The position numbers and the translations under genes are program-made. Of a stretch of DNA of 64,000 nt, positions 21,021-32,036 are shown in pieces (the first letter of the stretch is position 1; every line of letters begins with the position of its first letter). Source of the DNA: Macrolepiota albuminosa (lineage: Eukaryota; Basidiomycota; Agaricomycetes; Agaricales; Agaricaceae); contig JAMWFC010000044.1 in the NCBI GenBank assembly GCA_027475525.1, positions 435,340-499,339 of the forward strand. The letters are read 5' to 3'. Under the pieces are notes generated by a model. The model was not told where the DNA came from, searched no databases, and saw only the letters and a program-made list of their open reading frames with translations.

Positions 21021-23614
21021 CTACGGATCATACTCGGGAAGGGCGGGATCGCCCAAAGGAAGCAAGTCCCCGTCCTGGATCAAGTTACTCGCTTGCCACT
21101 CAAGTGCAGCGGTAATATCGTCATGGAGCTCGAGAAGGAGGCGCTTGCGGCGAGCTAAGGTGGAAACGCGAGGACGCAGGTTTGCAAGTTCGCAACCAAC
21201 GGCTTCGGTCGCATCCTCGATATGGCGGAGTTGCTGGCGAAGGTCGGCAGAAGGGCGGAGAGGGGTAACAGGATAGGAGAACTCGTCCCCGAGCCAAGGG
21301 AAGGCGTCACCAGAAACTCGCATGGCGGGAGGGGGAGTCCAAAAGGGATCGAACTTATGGAAGGTTAGAAAAGGGGAGAAAAAGGGGAACAAACAAAAAC
21401 GGACGTACCTGGACAGTTACAGGCGCACGGGGTGTCCACTCATGGCGCTCGTCGCCGGGGGACATAGCTCTGGCGGAAGAAAGATGGATGCCGTAGGGAG
21501 GCAAGTATCTCCAGCGGCGACGACGCTCACCTTCCGGCACCAGGGTTCCTTCGGATTCCGGCGCCGCAGAAGTCTCGCGACTACTAGGAAAAGAAGAGGA
21601 GCTGTGGGGAGGAGTAAGGGACGGAGTGATAGGGAGAGCAACCGGAGTGTCGCTAGCCGCAACCGACTCGGGGGCGGGGGTAGCGCCAGCGTCAGACATA
21701 ACGACATCTTCGGCAGCAGGGATAGCCACGACGACGGGAACGGGAGTGGGGGACCTATCAGTCAAGAAGTTAGCACGCGAAGAAAAGAGAAGTTAGGAAA
21801 ATGCGTACTGGTTACCACTGGGGCCACTCTGACGAGGGTTAGCGGCGATAGGGGGAGTAAGGCGAAGCAGGAGAGCGCGTACCGCCAATAGCGCATCGGC
21901 ATCAACAACGGGCTCAGCTTCATCATCATCCTCTCCCTCGGCATCCCTCTCAGTGCCCTCCCCCTCATCCGTAGAAGACTCGGTCGAAGACAAAACCACA
22001 GGCGTAGCAGGCGCTAGCTCGCGGCGCTTACCAGGGCTCTTGCCAGGAGACGCGACAACAGGCTTACGTTTCGAAAGAACGGGACGACGAGGAGAGCGAG
22101 CAAAAGGTGCCGCCACGGTAGTACCATCCTGGGTAGTCGGCAGCGCCAGGCTGGCTGCGCTGATTACCGTGGGTTGGTGAGTAGCCGCCAGATCACGTTG
22201 CTGCAGCACGAAGTCCCGGGCGTTATAAACCAACACCGCGCGCTCATAGTTCCTTTGCATAATGGCGTCCCTACCACATTCGCGAGTACGAATCCCGTTG
22301 AAGGCGCAGCCTCGTTTCAGCGCATCGCACCGATAGCAAGGCAGAGACGCGGTAGGAAACCAGCAGCCCTCAGGGTCGTTCTCAGACCAACACTTGTCAC
22401 ACTAAGAAAGAAGTCAACGACGGCATGAACCTACTAAGGGGCAAACCAGTGCTTACAGCGCCAATCTTTGCCCTAAACGCGCGACGCTCCAAGGGCGCAA
22501 CGGTAACCTTCTTCTTGCCGCCCAGCACTTGGACACCAGCCGGGACGCCGGTATCAATAACGGTAGTATCACGGCGAAGACGCAAAAGGTCGCGAAGCTC
22601 CACGTCGGTGAACATGGTCTGGTTAGGCGCCTATCGACATTAACATTTAGGCGCTAAAGTCTAGCGACAACGAGCAAAGCACTTACGACATACAAAGGGG
22701 GAACACGAGCAGGGAGATTGATCTGGAAGGGGGAGAAGTCAGAAAAATGGAGTAAGGAAGATAGGAAAAGAACACATGGTACGTTTGGGAGGAGAACTAG
22801 CACGAGCAGGAGGCGCTCGTTCAATAACAATGGCGAAATTACAAAAGAACACATGGTACGTTTGGGAGGAGAACTAGCACGAGCAGGAGGCGCTCGTTCA
22901 ATAACAATGGCGAAATTACGGAGGACCATGAGAAGTTGGGCGCGTCGGGCCGGGTCGTGGCTCGCTACGAGAAACGGCAATACGTTTGATGGCCGAATGG
23001 GGAGGGGCAGTACGGACGGGAGAAGCAGCGCTTGGGGCAGGGCGAGTGGAAGAAGCAGCGCCACGAAAAGGGCTGCCAAGAACGGAAGGAGGCGGAACAG
23101 AAGTCGAAGAAGGAGGGGCGGTAGGAACAGAAGGGACAGTAGAGGCCGAGGGGGCAGTAGGAAGACTGGCGACGGTGGGAGACGTGGCAACCGACTACTC
23201 AAGGATTAACAGTGGAAAAAGGGGGAGAAGGAAGGACTTACTTTGCTGACCTTGGTACTAGCCAACAACGCGTCGATCTCGTCAGATAAGGAGGGAGCCT
23301 AGTATGGGCGCTGAACCTTAGCGCCACAACGCCAAAATCAAACTTAGAAAACTTACGAAAAGGTCCGCGAAAGGGCGCAACCAATCGGCACCCTCATACT
23401 CACGGTACCGGGCCACGCACCACTCGCGAACCTCGTCACCCCGCTCCCAGGAACTGTCGGAGCCGCGGACCACGAGCCAGCGCCGATAGAGTTGCATAAT
23501 ACCAGGGACGGTTTGTGGCGCATCGGCGGGACCGACAGACTTAGCGCGATCAAATAAATAGGAGGCCTTAGCCAGGAAATTGCGGAGAGCAGAGGCGTCG
23601 AAAGAAGTGGACAT
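21021..23614 (-). CDS. Antisense gene AS1 in A1, Zn2Cys6-like protein (about 686 aa, eight exons)
   Basis: Modelled exons (minus): 23614-23357, 23298-23242, 23194-22920, 22722-22687, 22618-22457, 22401-21809, 21754-21409, 21353-21021. Introns are 47-68 nt except the third (197 nt, inflated by a 77-bp duplication), and phases agree except at exon 3, where A1 lacks one base that A-old has. Exon 6 starts with a cysteine cluster C-X2-C-X8-C-X8-C-X2-C-X6-C (CDKCWSENDPEGC, then PCYRCDALKRGC), close to fungal Zn(II)2Cys6 spacing but with X8 for X6. Ser/Pro-rich linkers and an acidic stretch follow; the last exon is predicted coiled coil (LRQQLRHIEDA). A TATAAAAAG box lies upstream. Conserved with the same exon order in A-old. 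DNA or RNA binding is inference; a capsid-like role is an alternative. Confidence 0.6.
22766..22919. repeat. 77-bp exact tandem duplication 4
   Basis: 22766-22842 equals 22843-22919 exactly; absent from the homologous place in A-old (50820-50900). It lies in the third intron/exon border zone of AS1. Confidence 0.95.
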
Positions 23615-23663
23615 ACTGGAAAGATGGGAAGGAAAACACGGGGAGGTGAAGTACGGAAAACGA

Positions 23664-23672
23664 CTTTTTATA
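23664..23672 (-). promoter_or_regulatory. TATA box of AS1
   Basis: TATAAAAAG on the minus strand, 50-58 nt before the AS1 ATG and between it and the 3' LTR; kept as TATAAAAT in A-old (near 52345). The antisense gene therefore seems to have its own core promoter inside the element. Confidence 0.6.
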
Positions 23673-23752
23673 AGGCGCCGGCGGCATTATACGGACCGTA
23701 GCGCAGTCAAATTAACGACGGTGTTTGACTGAGGACAGTCAATTTTTCAGTT

Positions 23753-23761
23753 GGGGGGAGA
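23753..23761 (+). other. A1 polypurine tract
   Basis: GGGGGGAGA directly before the 3' LTR; the plus-strand DNA primer site. Identical in A-old at 52430-52438. Confidence 0.8.
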
Positions 23762-24858
23762 TGATAGGCTTCTACTCGGACTGAGCGCATCAAGGGACAT
23801 TATAGGCCAACCAACACTTGACACACTAAAGGCTCTAGCGACCAGCCTTGGGTACAGAGCAGCCCTAGCGCGGGCGCTCGATCTCAATCACCAGTATCAG
23901 CCCCTCAGCGCACTCCACTCAGTTACTTTGAAGACCAAGAAGACTCAGGACTCATAGCGCTAGCATAACGGCGGGAGGGGACTCTGACCAAACCCCGATC
24001 AGTACTGGAAGGAGTTAGCAATTGGCGCTGTCAATCACCGAGGCACCTCAATCAGAAGTCTAAAAGAATCAATGACGACGAGACAGGATACACGCAGACC
24101 TGACATTTAAATCTATCAAAAGATGGTACAATGTTTAGCGCCGGAATTAGCGCTCACGGCGTCTGTCGAGGATTACCTGACATTTAAATCTATCAAAAGA
24201 TGGTACAATGTTTAGCGCCGGAATTAGCGCTCACGGCGTCTGTCGAGGACCCGACCATACCCCGGGATGGCATGGCCAATTAAATTACATCAAAAAGTGA
24301 GCAAACTCGTACCACTTCTAAGTAGTTTTAGAGTCGCCGTTGGTCGCCGTCACCCATGTGCTGCAGGTCGCCGTTGACAGGTGGCCGTTAGCTACAGTCA
24401 CGAAGAGAGGCGCTAATCGGTAGCGCCGTCAATGGACTTATTTTGGAAATAATGTAGCGCATAGTATAAAAACTAGCTACTCGCCATGTATATAACAATG
24501 AATCGTAACCTCTTGAGCACCCAGTTACACTTAGCGTTCAAATCGCGCTAGCATTGCCTGACTTTGCCACCAAGTTCGGCGCTAGCTTCGTCTATCTCGT
24601 CTTCGTCGTTTACGGTGCCACCTACGGGCACGCTACGCTGCGCTATTTGTTTCTTTCTCTATAACTTCTCCTAAACTACGACGCTTACCACTTGCTAGGT
24701 AGCATCCGAGGCGCTATTGTCTAGCGCATCCCCCTATCACCTCTGCTTGAGCACACCGGGACCCTGCCGGGACTCCTCACAAACCCGTACGCCAGGCGCT
24801 GGAGACGGCGTTGTACTGCGTATACGTCCAGCGCACCCAACCACAGTTGGCGTCATCA
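23762..24858 (+). mobile_element. A1 3' LTR (1097 bp with duplication)
   Basis: Begins TGATAGG after the PPT and ends GTCATCA. Near-identical to the 5' LTR apart from a 20-bp loss near 23880, a small difference at 24250 and the 77-bp duplication 24098-24249. Confidence 0.93.
24098..24249. repeat. 77-bp tandem duplication 5
   Basis: 24098-24172 recurs at 24175-24249, period 77, 75 matching bases; the 5' LTR of the same element has a single copy. Confidence 0.9.
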
Positions 24859-27362
24859 GCGGGCGGAATGCCCACGACCTACGGGGAGACCCAGCAGACA
24901 CCCAGGACACGTCAGCGTCCAATGCGGGTCAGGCAAGACCCGAGGCTCGAGACCGGGATCAGAGCACCGATCTGGCCAGGAATGAAAGCGAGGCCCGGAG
25001 AGCTGAAAGCTCACAGCAGGATGGTCAGCAATGCCTCCAGGACAAGATGCCAGGGGGATTAACGCCCCCAGTTACGCAGCTGCCAGGAGGACTGCGACGG
25101 TCTAGCCAATTGGCTTCCAAAGGACCCCCTGAGGACGGCTGACAGTCAACAGGTGCCTATGGCGCCCCAGGAGACACCGAGTCGTCAGTACAGACTGGAA
25201 GAGCCCTCCCTCTGAGCCGGAGTAGTGGGACCAGGTGGTCCACCATGGGCTCAATGCCTTTTAAAATAGCGGAAGCCCGCATAGAAGAGGTACCAGAGGA
25301 GGCTGCAAGGCCTGAAGTATCCCGTGCGGAAAACCAATTCCCGCACACACCAGCAGTGGAGGAAGCTCCAGAGGTTGTAGAGCTTCCAGAGGAGGTGATG
25401 GAGTTGTCAAGTGACGATGACGCCAGAGCAGAGGAGCAGCAGCTGAAAACCGCATACACCGTGCGCTTGCAGGTGTTCTGGGACTTGCACCCAGAGGTGA
25501 TGAAATACACCACCCAAGCGCAACTCAAGCGCTATGCGTCAGCACATATAGTAGCACTTAGGCGACAAGGGCACGAAGTGCCCAATGTATTCAGTACAAA
25601 ATATACTGATTTGATGGTGAGAGTGCTCACGATGGAGCTGCAAATGTATGTGCAGCGGAAGGCCACACGGCAATCAGGGGCCTCGACTCCCTGGAGCCAC
25701 ACGTCCAAGGAATGCTCAGCATGGTGCAATCAAGATGTCGGAATTGAGCTAGTGGAGGCACTAGCACGGGCACAGGAAGTGCCCGAAGTAAGACCGGTGA
25801 GTACTTTCTATACTCCAGCAGGACAAGAGTGGCGTGAGGAGCCTCCACACATGCGTAACCAAGACTGTAGGACAGATATGTCAGGTCCAGATGGGCACAA
25901 TAGTACCGTGCTCAAGGTGGAGAGCGAGGCATCTGTGATGCCGCGCATGCCCATGGCTGAAACATTGAGCGACAGAGTCGTGTATCAACGTATGCGCAAT
26001 GGCGACCTCAGGACTAAGGGACAGTCCCTTATCAACAATCAGGGCATCGTATTTGAGGGCACTAAGCCCATTGACAAGATGCGTCGTCAATTCGTCACGC
26101 AGGGTCAGGAGAATCAAGCTTCTCCAGTCCCAGGGTGGTGCAACGATCATAATCGAGGAGACTTCCTCAATTGAGATGGCACCACAAGACATGATGCCCC
26201 TGGTAACGGCTGGGATGACGGCCCTAGGTCAACTCCTCAAGACGAGGGCAATTATGCCCACAGTCGAGGAGGCTTGGGACTTCCTCCGCAAGGTGGACGA
26301 GAGAAGTCACTTCCCCATGCCGCCGATTTGGTGACTAGATCCCCGGATCAGCAGGAGGCCATTCGAATGCATCGTGAAGCCATGCACAATCGCCTGCATC
26401 GAGTAGTCGATGATGCCCTGGGTGTAACCTTATGGTTACCAGACGGGGTGAAGCTGCGTAAAGCAGACAGTAGGCATATTTGCGCCTATATAGGCGTGTC
26501 CAAGTTCAGCGACCTGGAAGATTGGGCGATGGATGTATGCACCCATCTCACCATGTGCTTATACGGAGGCGACCATATGGAACGAGAACAAATCTTTGTT
26601 CTTCCTGAGTTCTTGGCCGGAGAGGCCATGGGGTGGTTTTGGCAGGCAGTACTGCACGTCAACCGTGTCCAATATGACTGGACATTCAAAGGAGTCCTTA
26701 CAGGACTGTACAATTGATTCGTGCACCTCTCAACGCTCCAGAATGCAAGGCGGGACTTCCAGTCCACCAAGTACACTGAGAAGTTGGGAGTGCAAGGGTT
26801 CTATGATACCCTTAATGACCATGCCCAGAACATGGCAGTATACCCGGACAGGTATACAATGCTCAAAACGTTCTTGGATGGCATTCCAGCGGATATGCGC
26901 CGCTATTTGATACGTGAGGACGGATTGTCCCCAGAAGTCAACGATGTGGAAGAATTTGTGGCATATGCCATCCGGTATGAGCAGTCTCTGAAGACTGCTA
27001 ACCACTACAAACATCGGAGTGGACACAAAGGGGGACCCAGGCGACTACCGCCTGGTGGGACACCCTCATGGGGTCAGCATGTGGGGACCTTCCTGGCCAA
27101 AAAGACCGATTTGGACCATGACTGCAACATGCGGTTTGTGGTACGCAGAACCCCTGCTGCGAACCGAGGGTGGAGCTGCCCACGCCCAGATCGGGCGCCG
27201 GATGGAGAACGTCCTAAACCAAGGCCGGACTTCAAACTGGCCAACCCACCAGGTCAGACGGGGACTTCTTTTGCGTGTGGCCAACCAGGCCACTACGCTA
27301 CCAACTGCCCCGCAAAGCTGGGAGCCCTGAGGAAGGGGTATACACCCCATGCCCACCTTTGA
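24859..27362 (+). pseudogene. gag: B1 gag (one frame, C-to-T stops)
   Basis: Continues the frame started at 11452. N-terminus is charged (acidic, Arg/Gln-rich), then a Gag capsid region (HICAYIGVSKFSDLEDWA to EFVAYAIRYEQ, about 26480-26990) and a zinc knuckle. In-frame stops lie at 25140, 26172, 26715 and 27360; all are TGA and consistent with CGA to TGA. No frameshift is found over 2.5 kb. The knuckle reads SFACGQPGHYATNC: the first Cys is Ser (27267-27269), whereas B-old keeps CYNCERAGHFAKEC. Structural protein of the particle in the intact ancestor. Confidence 0.8.
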
Positions 27363-28094
27363 GCTGCACATACTGCAGCCACGAGTGGGAGTGACGGAGA
27401 CGTATCTGCTGAGTCTGAGGCAGAGCACCCCACAAACAACCAGGAGCCCCCAGAGGAGGCATCGGGCGCCGAGCCCAAGAGTGTGGTCGTGGAGGGGGAG
27501 GAGTACGTCACAGTCGACGTATATAACAACGTCTATGACAACAAGTACTACAGTCGCAACAGTGACTCCGAGTGCCTAGCGGTGATGACGGATTGGCCGT
27601 CCACAAATGATCCCAAAAAGAATAACGTGGTTCGGATGAAGGTGACTCTTCATTGTGCAGAGGGCACTTTGCAGCACCCTACATTGAAACGGGCAGACAA
27701 GGAGTGCCTGGTCTCGTATGTGGACGTAGATGGCCACAAGACATGGACCCTATGGGACTCTGGGAGTACTACATCAGGCATAACGCCCCAGTTCGCCCAT
27801 GTGTACGGAATATCCGTGCAGGAGTTGGATACTCCATTGGTGTTACAGCTGGGCACCGTAGGGAGCCGAGCCATGGTGCAGTATGGGACAAATGTGACTG
27901 TCCAAACACCGGGCTCACATAGCCGGGAATACATGGATGTAGCAAACTTTGATCGCTACGATATGATACTGGGAACGCCATTCATGCGGCGTAACAAAGT
28001 CATATTAGACTTTGACCATTGTCAGGTGCTAGTGAATGGGAAAGTGATCCCAGCCAAACAAGCTACAGCAGACGACACTGATAATCGTCTGTGA
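27363..28094 (+). pseudogene. B1 protease region
   Basis: Same frame. Retropepsin-like domain with TLWDSGSTTSGI as active site (DSG, 27756-27764) and YDMILGTPFM as the C-terminal core motif. Preceded by an acidic linker. Ends at TGA 28092, where B-old reads a sense codon in the same context. It would cut Gag-Pol in the particle. Confidence 0.8.
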
Positions 28095-29361
28095 TGTCAT
28101 CGCACTATGGAGAAACACAAGGAGTCTCCATGACTTGGCCGGCGCAGAGTGCTGGCCGTGGAGGATGTGGAGGAGGAAGTGCAGGCTATGCCTGGACTGA
28201 GCGCAGACCACAACGTGGTGATGATGAGCGAGGAGGAGTATCAAGCCTCCAAGAGGAGCAACGAGCGAATAATCGCTCCTGATATTTGAGGCACAAAGCC
28301 TCCAGACAAGCACCATCAAAAGGCGAGACAACGGGAGGACTCAGTGGATGTATGTCCACCTATGTCCTCACGAGTCAAGTTGGAAGACTTGAGAGACAGC
28401 ATCCGAGAGGCGGAAGCCTCAGGAGAGGGGGACACACGGTCCCTATGGGAGCGACCAGCACCTCTGCCAGAGTATGACTGGGCATACGACCCCCGAATGC
28501 CGCCAGAGTGGAACAAGCTGGTGGCAGCCATGTGTGCATGAAATGCGCACCAGAGACAGATGACCGTCAAATCAGCGTATCGCCAGCCAGCCACGGACGA
28601 GGTGTCCATAGCATACTCACTTGTATGTGAGGGGAAAAGCCTTGTGGCTTGTAAGGCAGCGGCAGTGGGTGCTCTGCTGAGACTACATATACCCAGTGAC
28701 AGTGTCAATCAGGTGCTCGCAATGCACGAGCAATATGCACCACCGCCTCGGCCACCCTCAGAGACGGTGGAAGTACTTCCCCCGGTGGGTATGAAAAGCC
28801 TTCGTGAGGAAGATATACCTCGGTTGCATCAGCAATGGCAAGAAGAATTTGCTGACATGGTCAACGGGACCAAGGAGGAGCTCCTGCCATGGCGGGAGGT
28901 GAACCATGAGATCAATCTCATAGACAAGAGCAAGCAATATAAGTAACACTTGCCGCGCTGCCCACACGCACTCCAGGAGCAACTACGCGATAAAACTAAT
29001 TGCTACTTGAATGCTCAATGGTGGTCCCCATGCACCACCGCACAAGCTGCACCATTATTGTGCATACCGAAGAAGGATGGATCTCTTCGAACAGCTCTTG
29101 ATGCATGTCAGCGCATTGACAACACTATAAGGGATGTAACTCCTTTACCAGATCAGGAGGTGATCTGGGAAGATGTGGCTTGGGCGAAGTATCGCTCGAA
29201 GATTGACCTTACTGATGCTTACAAGCAGGTGCACATTCACACCGAAGATGTACCCAAGACCATATTTGCATCGATCATGGGCATGTTTACGAGCAACATA
29301 ATGCAGATTGGAGACTGTAACGCTCCTGCAACCTTCCAGAGGCTAATGACCTCTATCTTTT
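28095..29361 (+). pseudogene. pol: B1 linker and reverse transcriptase, N-terminal half
   Basis: Same frame, open pieces 28344-28541, 28560-28946 and 28950-29363. Motifs: EEFADMVNGTKEELLPWREV and HEINLIDKSKQYK (conserved RT lead-in), CIPKKDGSLRTALD, KIDLTDAYKQVHI (first catalytic Asp) and GDCNAPATFQRLM. Stops within it are TGA at 28539 and 29361 and TAA at 28944. At 29361 B-old has CAA: both TGA and CAA derive from one ancestral CGA. 28095-28343 is a poorly conserved, Glu/Arg-rich spacer. Confidence 0.82.
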
Positions 29362-30695
29362 GAGACGTAATAGGACGTTTTATGCACGTCTACTTAGATG
29401 ACATATTCATCTACTCGGATTCTATGGAGGAGCATGAGCAGCACCTCAGAGTCGTATTCGAACGACTACGCAAGTACAAGTTGTACTTGAAGTGGAAGAA
29501 ATGTGAGCTTTACGCTCAGAGTATAGACTGCCTAGGGCATGTCATAGATGAGCAGGGTATCCACCCCGATCAGGACAAGCTCGATCGCATTCGGGAGTGG
29601 CAAACGCCCCAAAACTACAATGACATCCAATGGTTTGTTGGTCTTGTCAACTACATATCGAGCTTCTTGCCCAATGTCACAGCCTATACTGGGCCACTTA
29701 TGGCCATGACGCAGAACAGGTCACTGTTCAATTGGAGGCCGTTGCACCAGCGGTGCTTCAAGATGGTCAAACGGATCTGTACAAAGACTCCAGTGATTTG
29801 ACCAATCGACCCTAGACGGGACGAGCCGATATGGCTCATTTGCGACGCATCCAAGACAGGCGTCAGAGCCATGTATGGTCAGGGAAGCAGCTGGCAGACG
29901 TGCCACCCAGCAGGGTTCATGTCGAGGAAGTTCACAACAGCCCAGCAAAACTATGCGGTGCACGAGCTGGAGACTCTTGCCATACTCGAGGCCCTCCTCA
30001 AGTGGGAGGATAAGCTGATGGGATATCCCATCCACATCATAACGGACCACAAGGCCCTTGAGTTCTTCAAAACTCAGGTGAACTTGTTGCCGCGTCAGCG
30101 ACGGTGGATAGACTACATGTCAAGATACCAGTTCAACATCACCTATGTTAAAGGTGAACTCAACAAAGTGGCAGACTGCTTGTCACGCTACTTTGAGAGT
30201 GATGTAGTTGGGGAGGCTCACAAGCCTCATGAGTATGTGCAGGCAGACTGCCGCATAGACCCTGATGGAGAGAATTTACCTCTCCACCAATACCAGGAGC
30301 TCAGGAAGCATGTTCTGGAAGTGCGCGCTATGCGTGATGATGAACGGAGGCGAAGCACTCACCTCAGGGAGCAGCGTGAAGAGCGGGACATAGCCGCCCA
30401 GTTGCTCAAGGAGCATGAAGCCGTAGACCCAGCACCCACTAGGAAGCACGAGTGCCCCAATATACCCATTACGCTTGCGGAGATGCTCGAAGGCGAATTG
30501 CCTTCATTCCAGCCCCCTAGCCTGGTCAACGACGACTTCCGGAAGGAAGTGGTGCAGGACTATGGCAATGATTCTCTCTTTGCTGAGATACTCGCCAATC
30601 CTGACGACCATCCTTGGTTCAGGCATGAGCCTGGTGGACTGATCACGACAGAGAACCGTCAAGGGGTGGCAGTGGTATGCCTCCCCCGTACATGA
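29362..30695 (+). pseudogene. pol: B1 reverse transcriptase C-terminal half and RNase H
   Basis: VYLDDIFIYSDS carries the canonical YLDD pair (about 29391-29402), followed by the thumb (CLGHVIDEQGIHPD) and an RNase H domain with LICDASKTGVRAM, AVHELETLAILEAL and HIITDHKALEFF. After it comes a charged linker (EREDI-type, 30340-30560). Stops at 29799 (TGA; B-old TGG) and 30693. Converts genomic RNA to DNA in the intact ancestor. Confidence 0.85.
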
Positions 30696-31568
30696 ACCAT
30701 TATTACGCGGGTCTTGGACCAGGCCCATGCACTGGTGGGGCATTTTGGTGCAGCCAGGACGTTGGGCTACATCCGGAGATGGTATTGGTGGCCACGTATG
30801 GCCCAAGAAGTGACTAAGTTCTGCGCTTCATGCGCAGCGTCTCAGAGGGCAAAGCTGCCCCCTGGATCCCCTCCCAGGAAGCTACACCAGCCACCCGTGC
30901 CGGTGAAACCTTGGGATTCCATTGGAATGGACTTCGTAGGTCCCTTTCCCGAGTCCAGAGGGTTCAACTACCTCTGGGTGGTAATATGCCACATGACGAG
31001 CATGGTGCACCTCATACCAGTGCGAACTACGCTAATGGCTAAGGAGCTGTCATGGATCTACCTTAGGGAGATTGTTAGGCTGCATAGGCTGCCTAGCACC
31101 ATTGTGAGTGACCGTGACTCGAAGTTCACATCTCAATGGTGGAGGGAACTCCACAAACTGCTAGGAGCGCAACTCCTCATGTCGACATCCTTCCATCCTC
31201 AAACGGATGGGCAAACAGAGCGGGCTAACCGCAGTATAGGCCAGATTCTGAGGGCAGTTGTTCACCCTGACCAACGAGACTGGGTAGACTGGTGCCCACT
31301 CACTGAGTTCGCGATTAATGCAAGTATCTCAGATACGACAGGGTATGCGCCCTTTGAGCTCAACGGAGGGTACTTGCCCTCCATGCTGCACGAAGTTTGT
31401 GCTGATACGGTGGCCCACTGAGGAGTTGTCGAGTTCGCCAGGCAGGCCCTGGAAAACATTGCGGTGGCACATGACGCCATCATAGAGGCGCAAGTCTTTC
31501 AGGCAAAAAACGCCAATCACCGTAGGCGAGCAGAACCGCCGATAGCAGTTGGAGCGTTGGTTTAACTA
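30696..31568 (+). pseudogene. pol: B1 integrase
   Basis: HHCC zinc domain (HALVGHFG to CASCAASQ), catalytic core with GMDFVGPFPES, VSDRDSKFTS and DGQTERANR supplying D, D and E, and FAINASISDTTGYAPFEL. Stops at 31419 (TGA) and 31563 (TAA, where B-old has TAT). Frame otherwise intact. Confidence 0.87.
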
Positions 31569-32018
31569 TCAACACGTAACCTGAGACTCCCAAAGGGTCG
31601 GGCGAGTAAACTCTGCCCGAAATGGGTAGGCCCATACCACGTTCTAGACGCAGAGCCAAGTACCTCCAACTACGTGTTGGAGCTGCCTCTGGCATTACAG
31701 GAACAACACATTGTTCCAAAGTTTCACGTGTCGCTGTTGCGACCATACAGCGCATCTGATGATGTACTATTGCCTAACAGGGCGACCCCGGGCCCCTATG
31801 ATTTTGGGGCTCAAGACGATGACAAATGGTTCATCGAGTGCATCATTGGGCACCGGTGGACTGAGCGTAACATGCTTGAGTTTGAAGTACGCTGGTCTCT
31901 TGGGGACGCAACATGGGAGCCACACTCCCATTGCTCCAAGTTGGCAGCACTTGACCGTTATTTGGAGTTGAAGGGCGTTAAGCGCCCACATCAATTAAGT
32001 AAGCATGCCAGCACTTAA
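31569..32018 (+). pseudogene. pol: B1 integrase tail with chromodomain
   Basis: GPYHVLDAEPSTSNYVLELP and HVSLLRPY form the integrase C-terminal module, followed by a chromodomain-like segment, WFIECIIGHR to EFEVRWSLGDATWEPH (about 31826-31935). This identifies B1 as a chromovirus-type Ty3/Gypsy element. Such chromodomains are known to direct insertion to marked chromatin, which fits the heterochromatic nest here. Ends at TAA 32018. Confidence 0.85.
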
Positions 32019-32036
32019 TTTGATTGGCAGTGCCGA

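Larger units (their letters stand above)
11490..24858 (+). mobile_element. Element A1, near-intact Ty3/Gypsy retrotransposon (13.4 kb)
   Basis: LTRs at 11490-12532 and 23762-24858, PBS at 12536, PPT at 23753-23761, Gag-protease, pol, then a 4.9-kb 3' region with antisense genes. Target copies are GCGG (11486-11489 and 24859-24862), or AGCGG if the last A of the LTR is counted. It sits 38 nt into the B1 gag. CpG-rich and hardly decayed: the youngest insertion in the nest. Usual Ty3/Gypsy elements are 5-7 kb, so the excess is in the long LTRs and the 3' region. Confidence 0.93.

Noticed and set aside
21322..21891. 189-codon plus-strand open frame in the A1 3' region
   Set aside because: Basic, low-complexity (Arg/Gly/Ser) translation opposite to AS1 exons 6-8; not kept in A-old. 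A shadow frame.
22654..23202. 182-codon minus-strand open frame rich in Leu/Pro
   Set aside because: Runs through two AS1 introns, an exon in another frame and the 77-bp duplication; the spliced AS1 model explains the region and is the one shared with A-old.
24717..25142. 141-codon frame as a separate gene starting in the A1 3' LTR
   Set aside because: The first 47 codons are LTR; the rest is B1 gag continued from ATG 11452.
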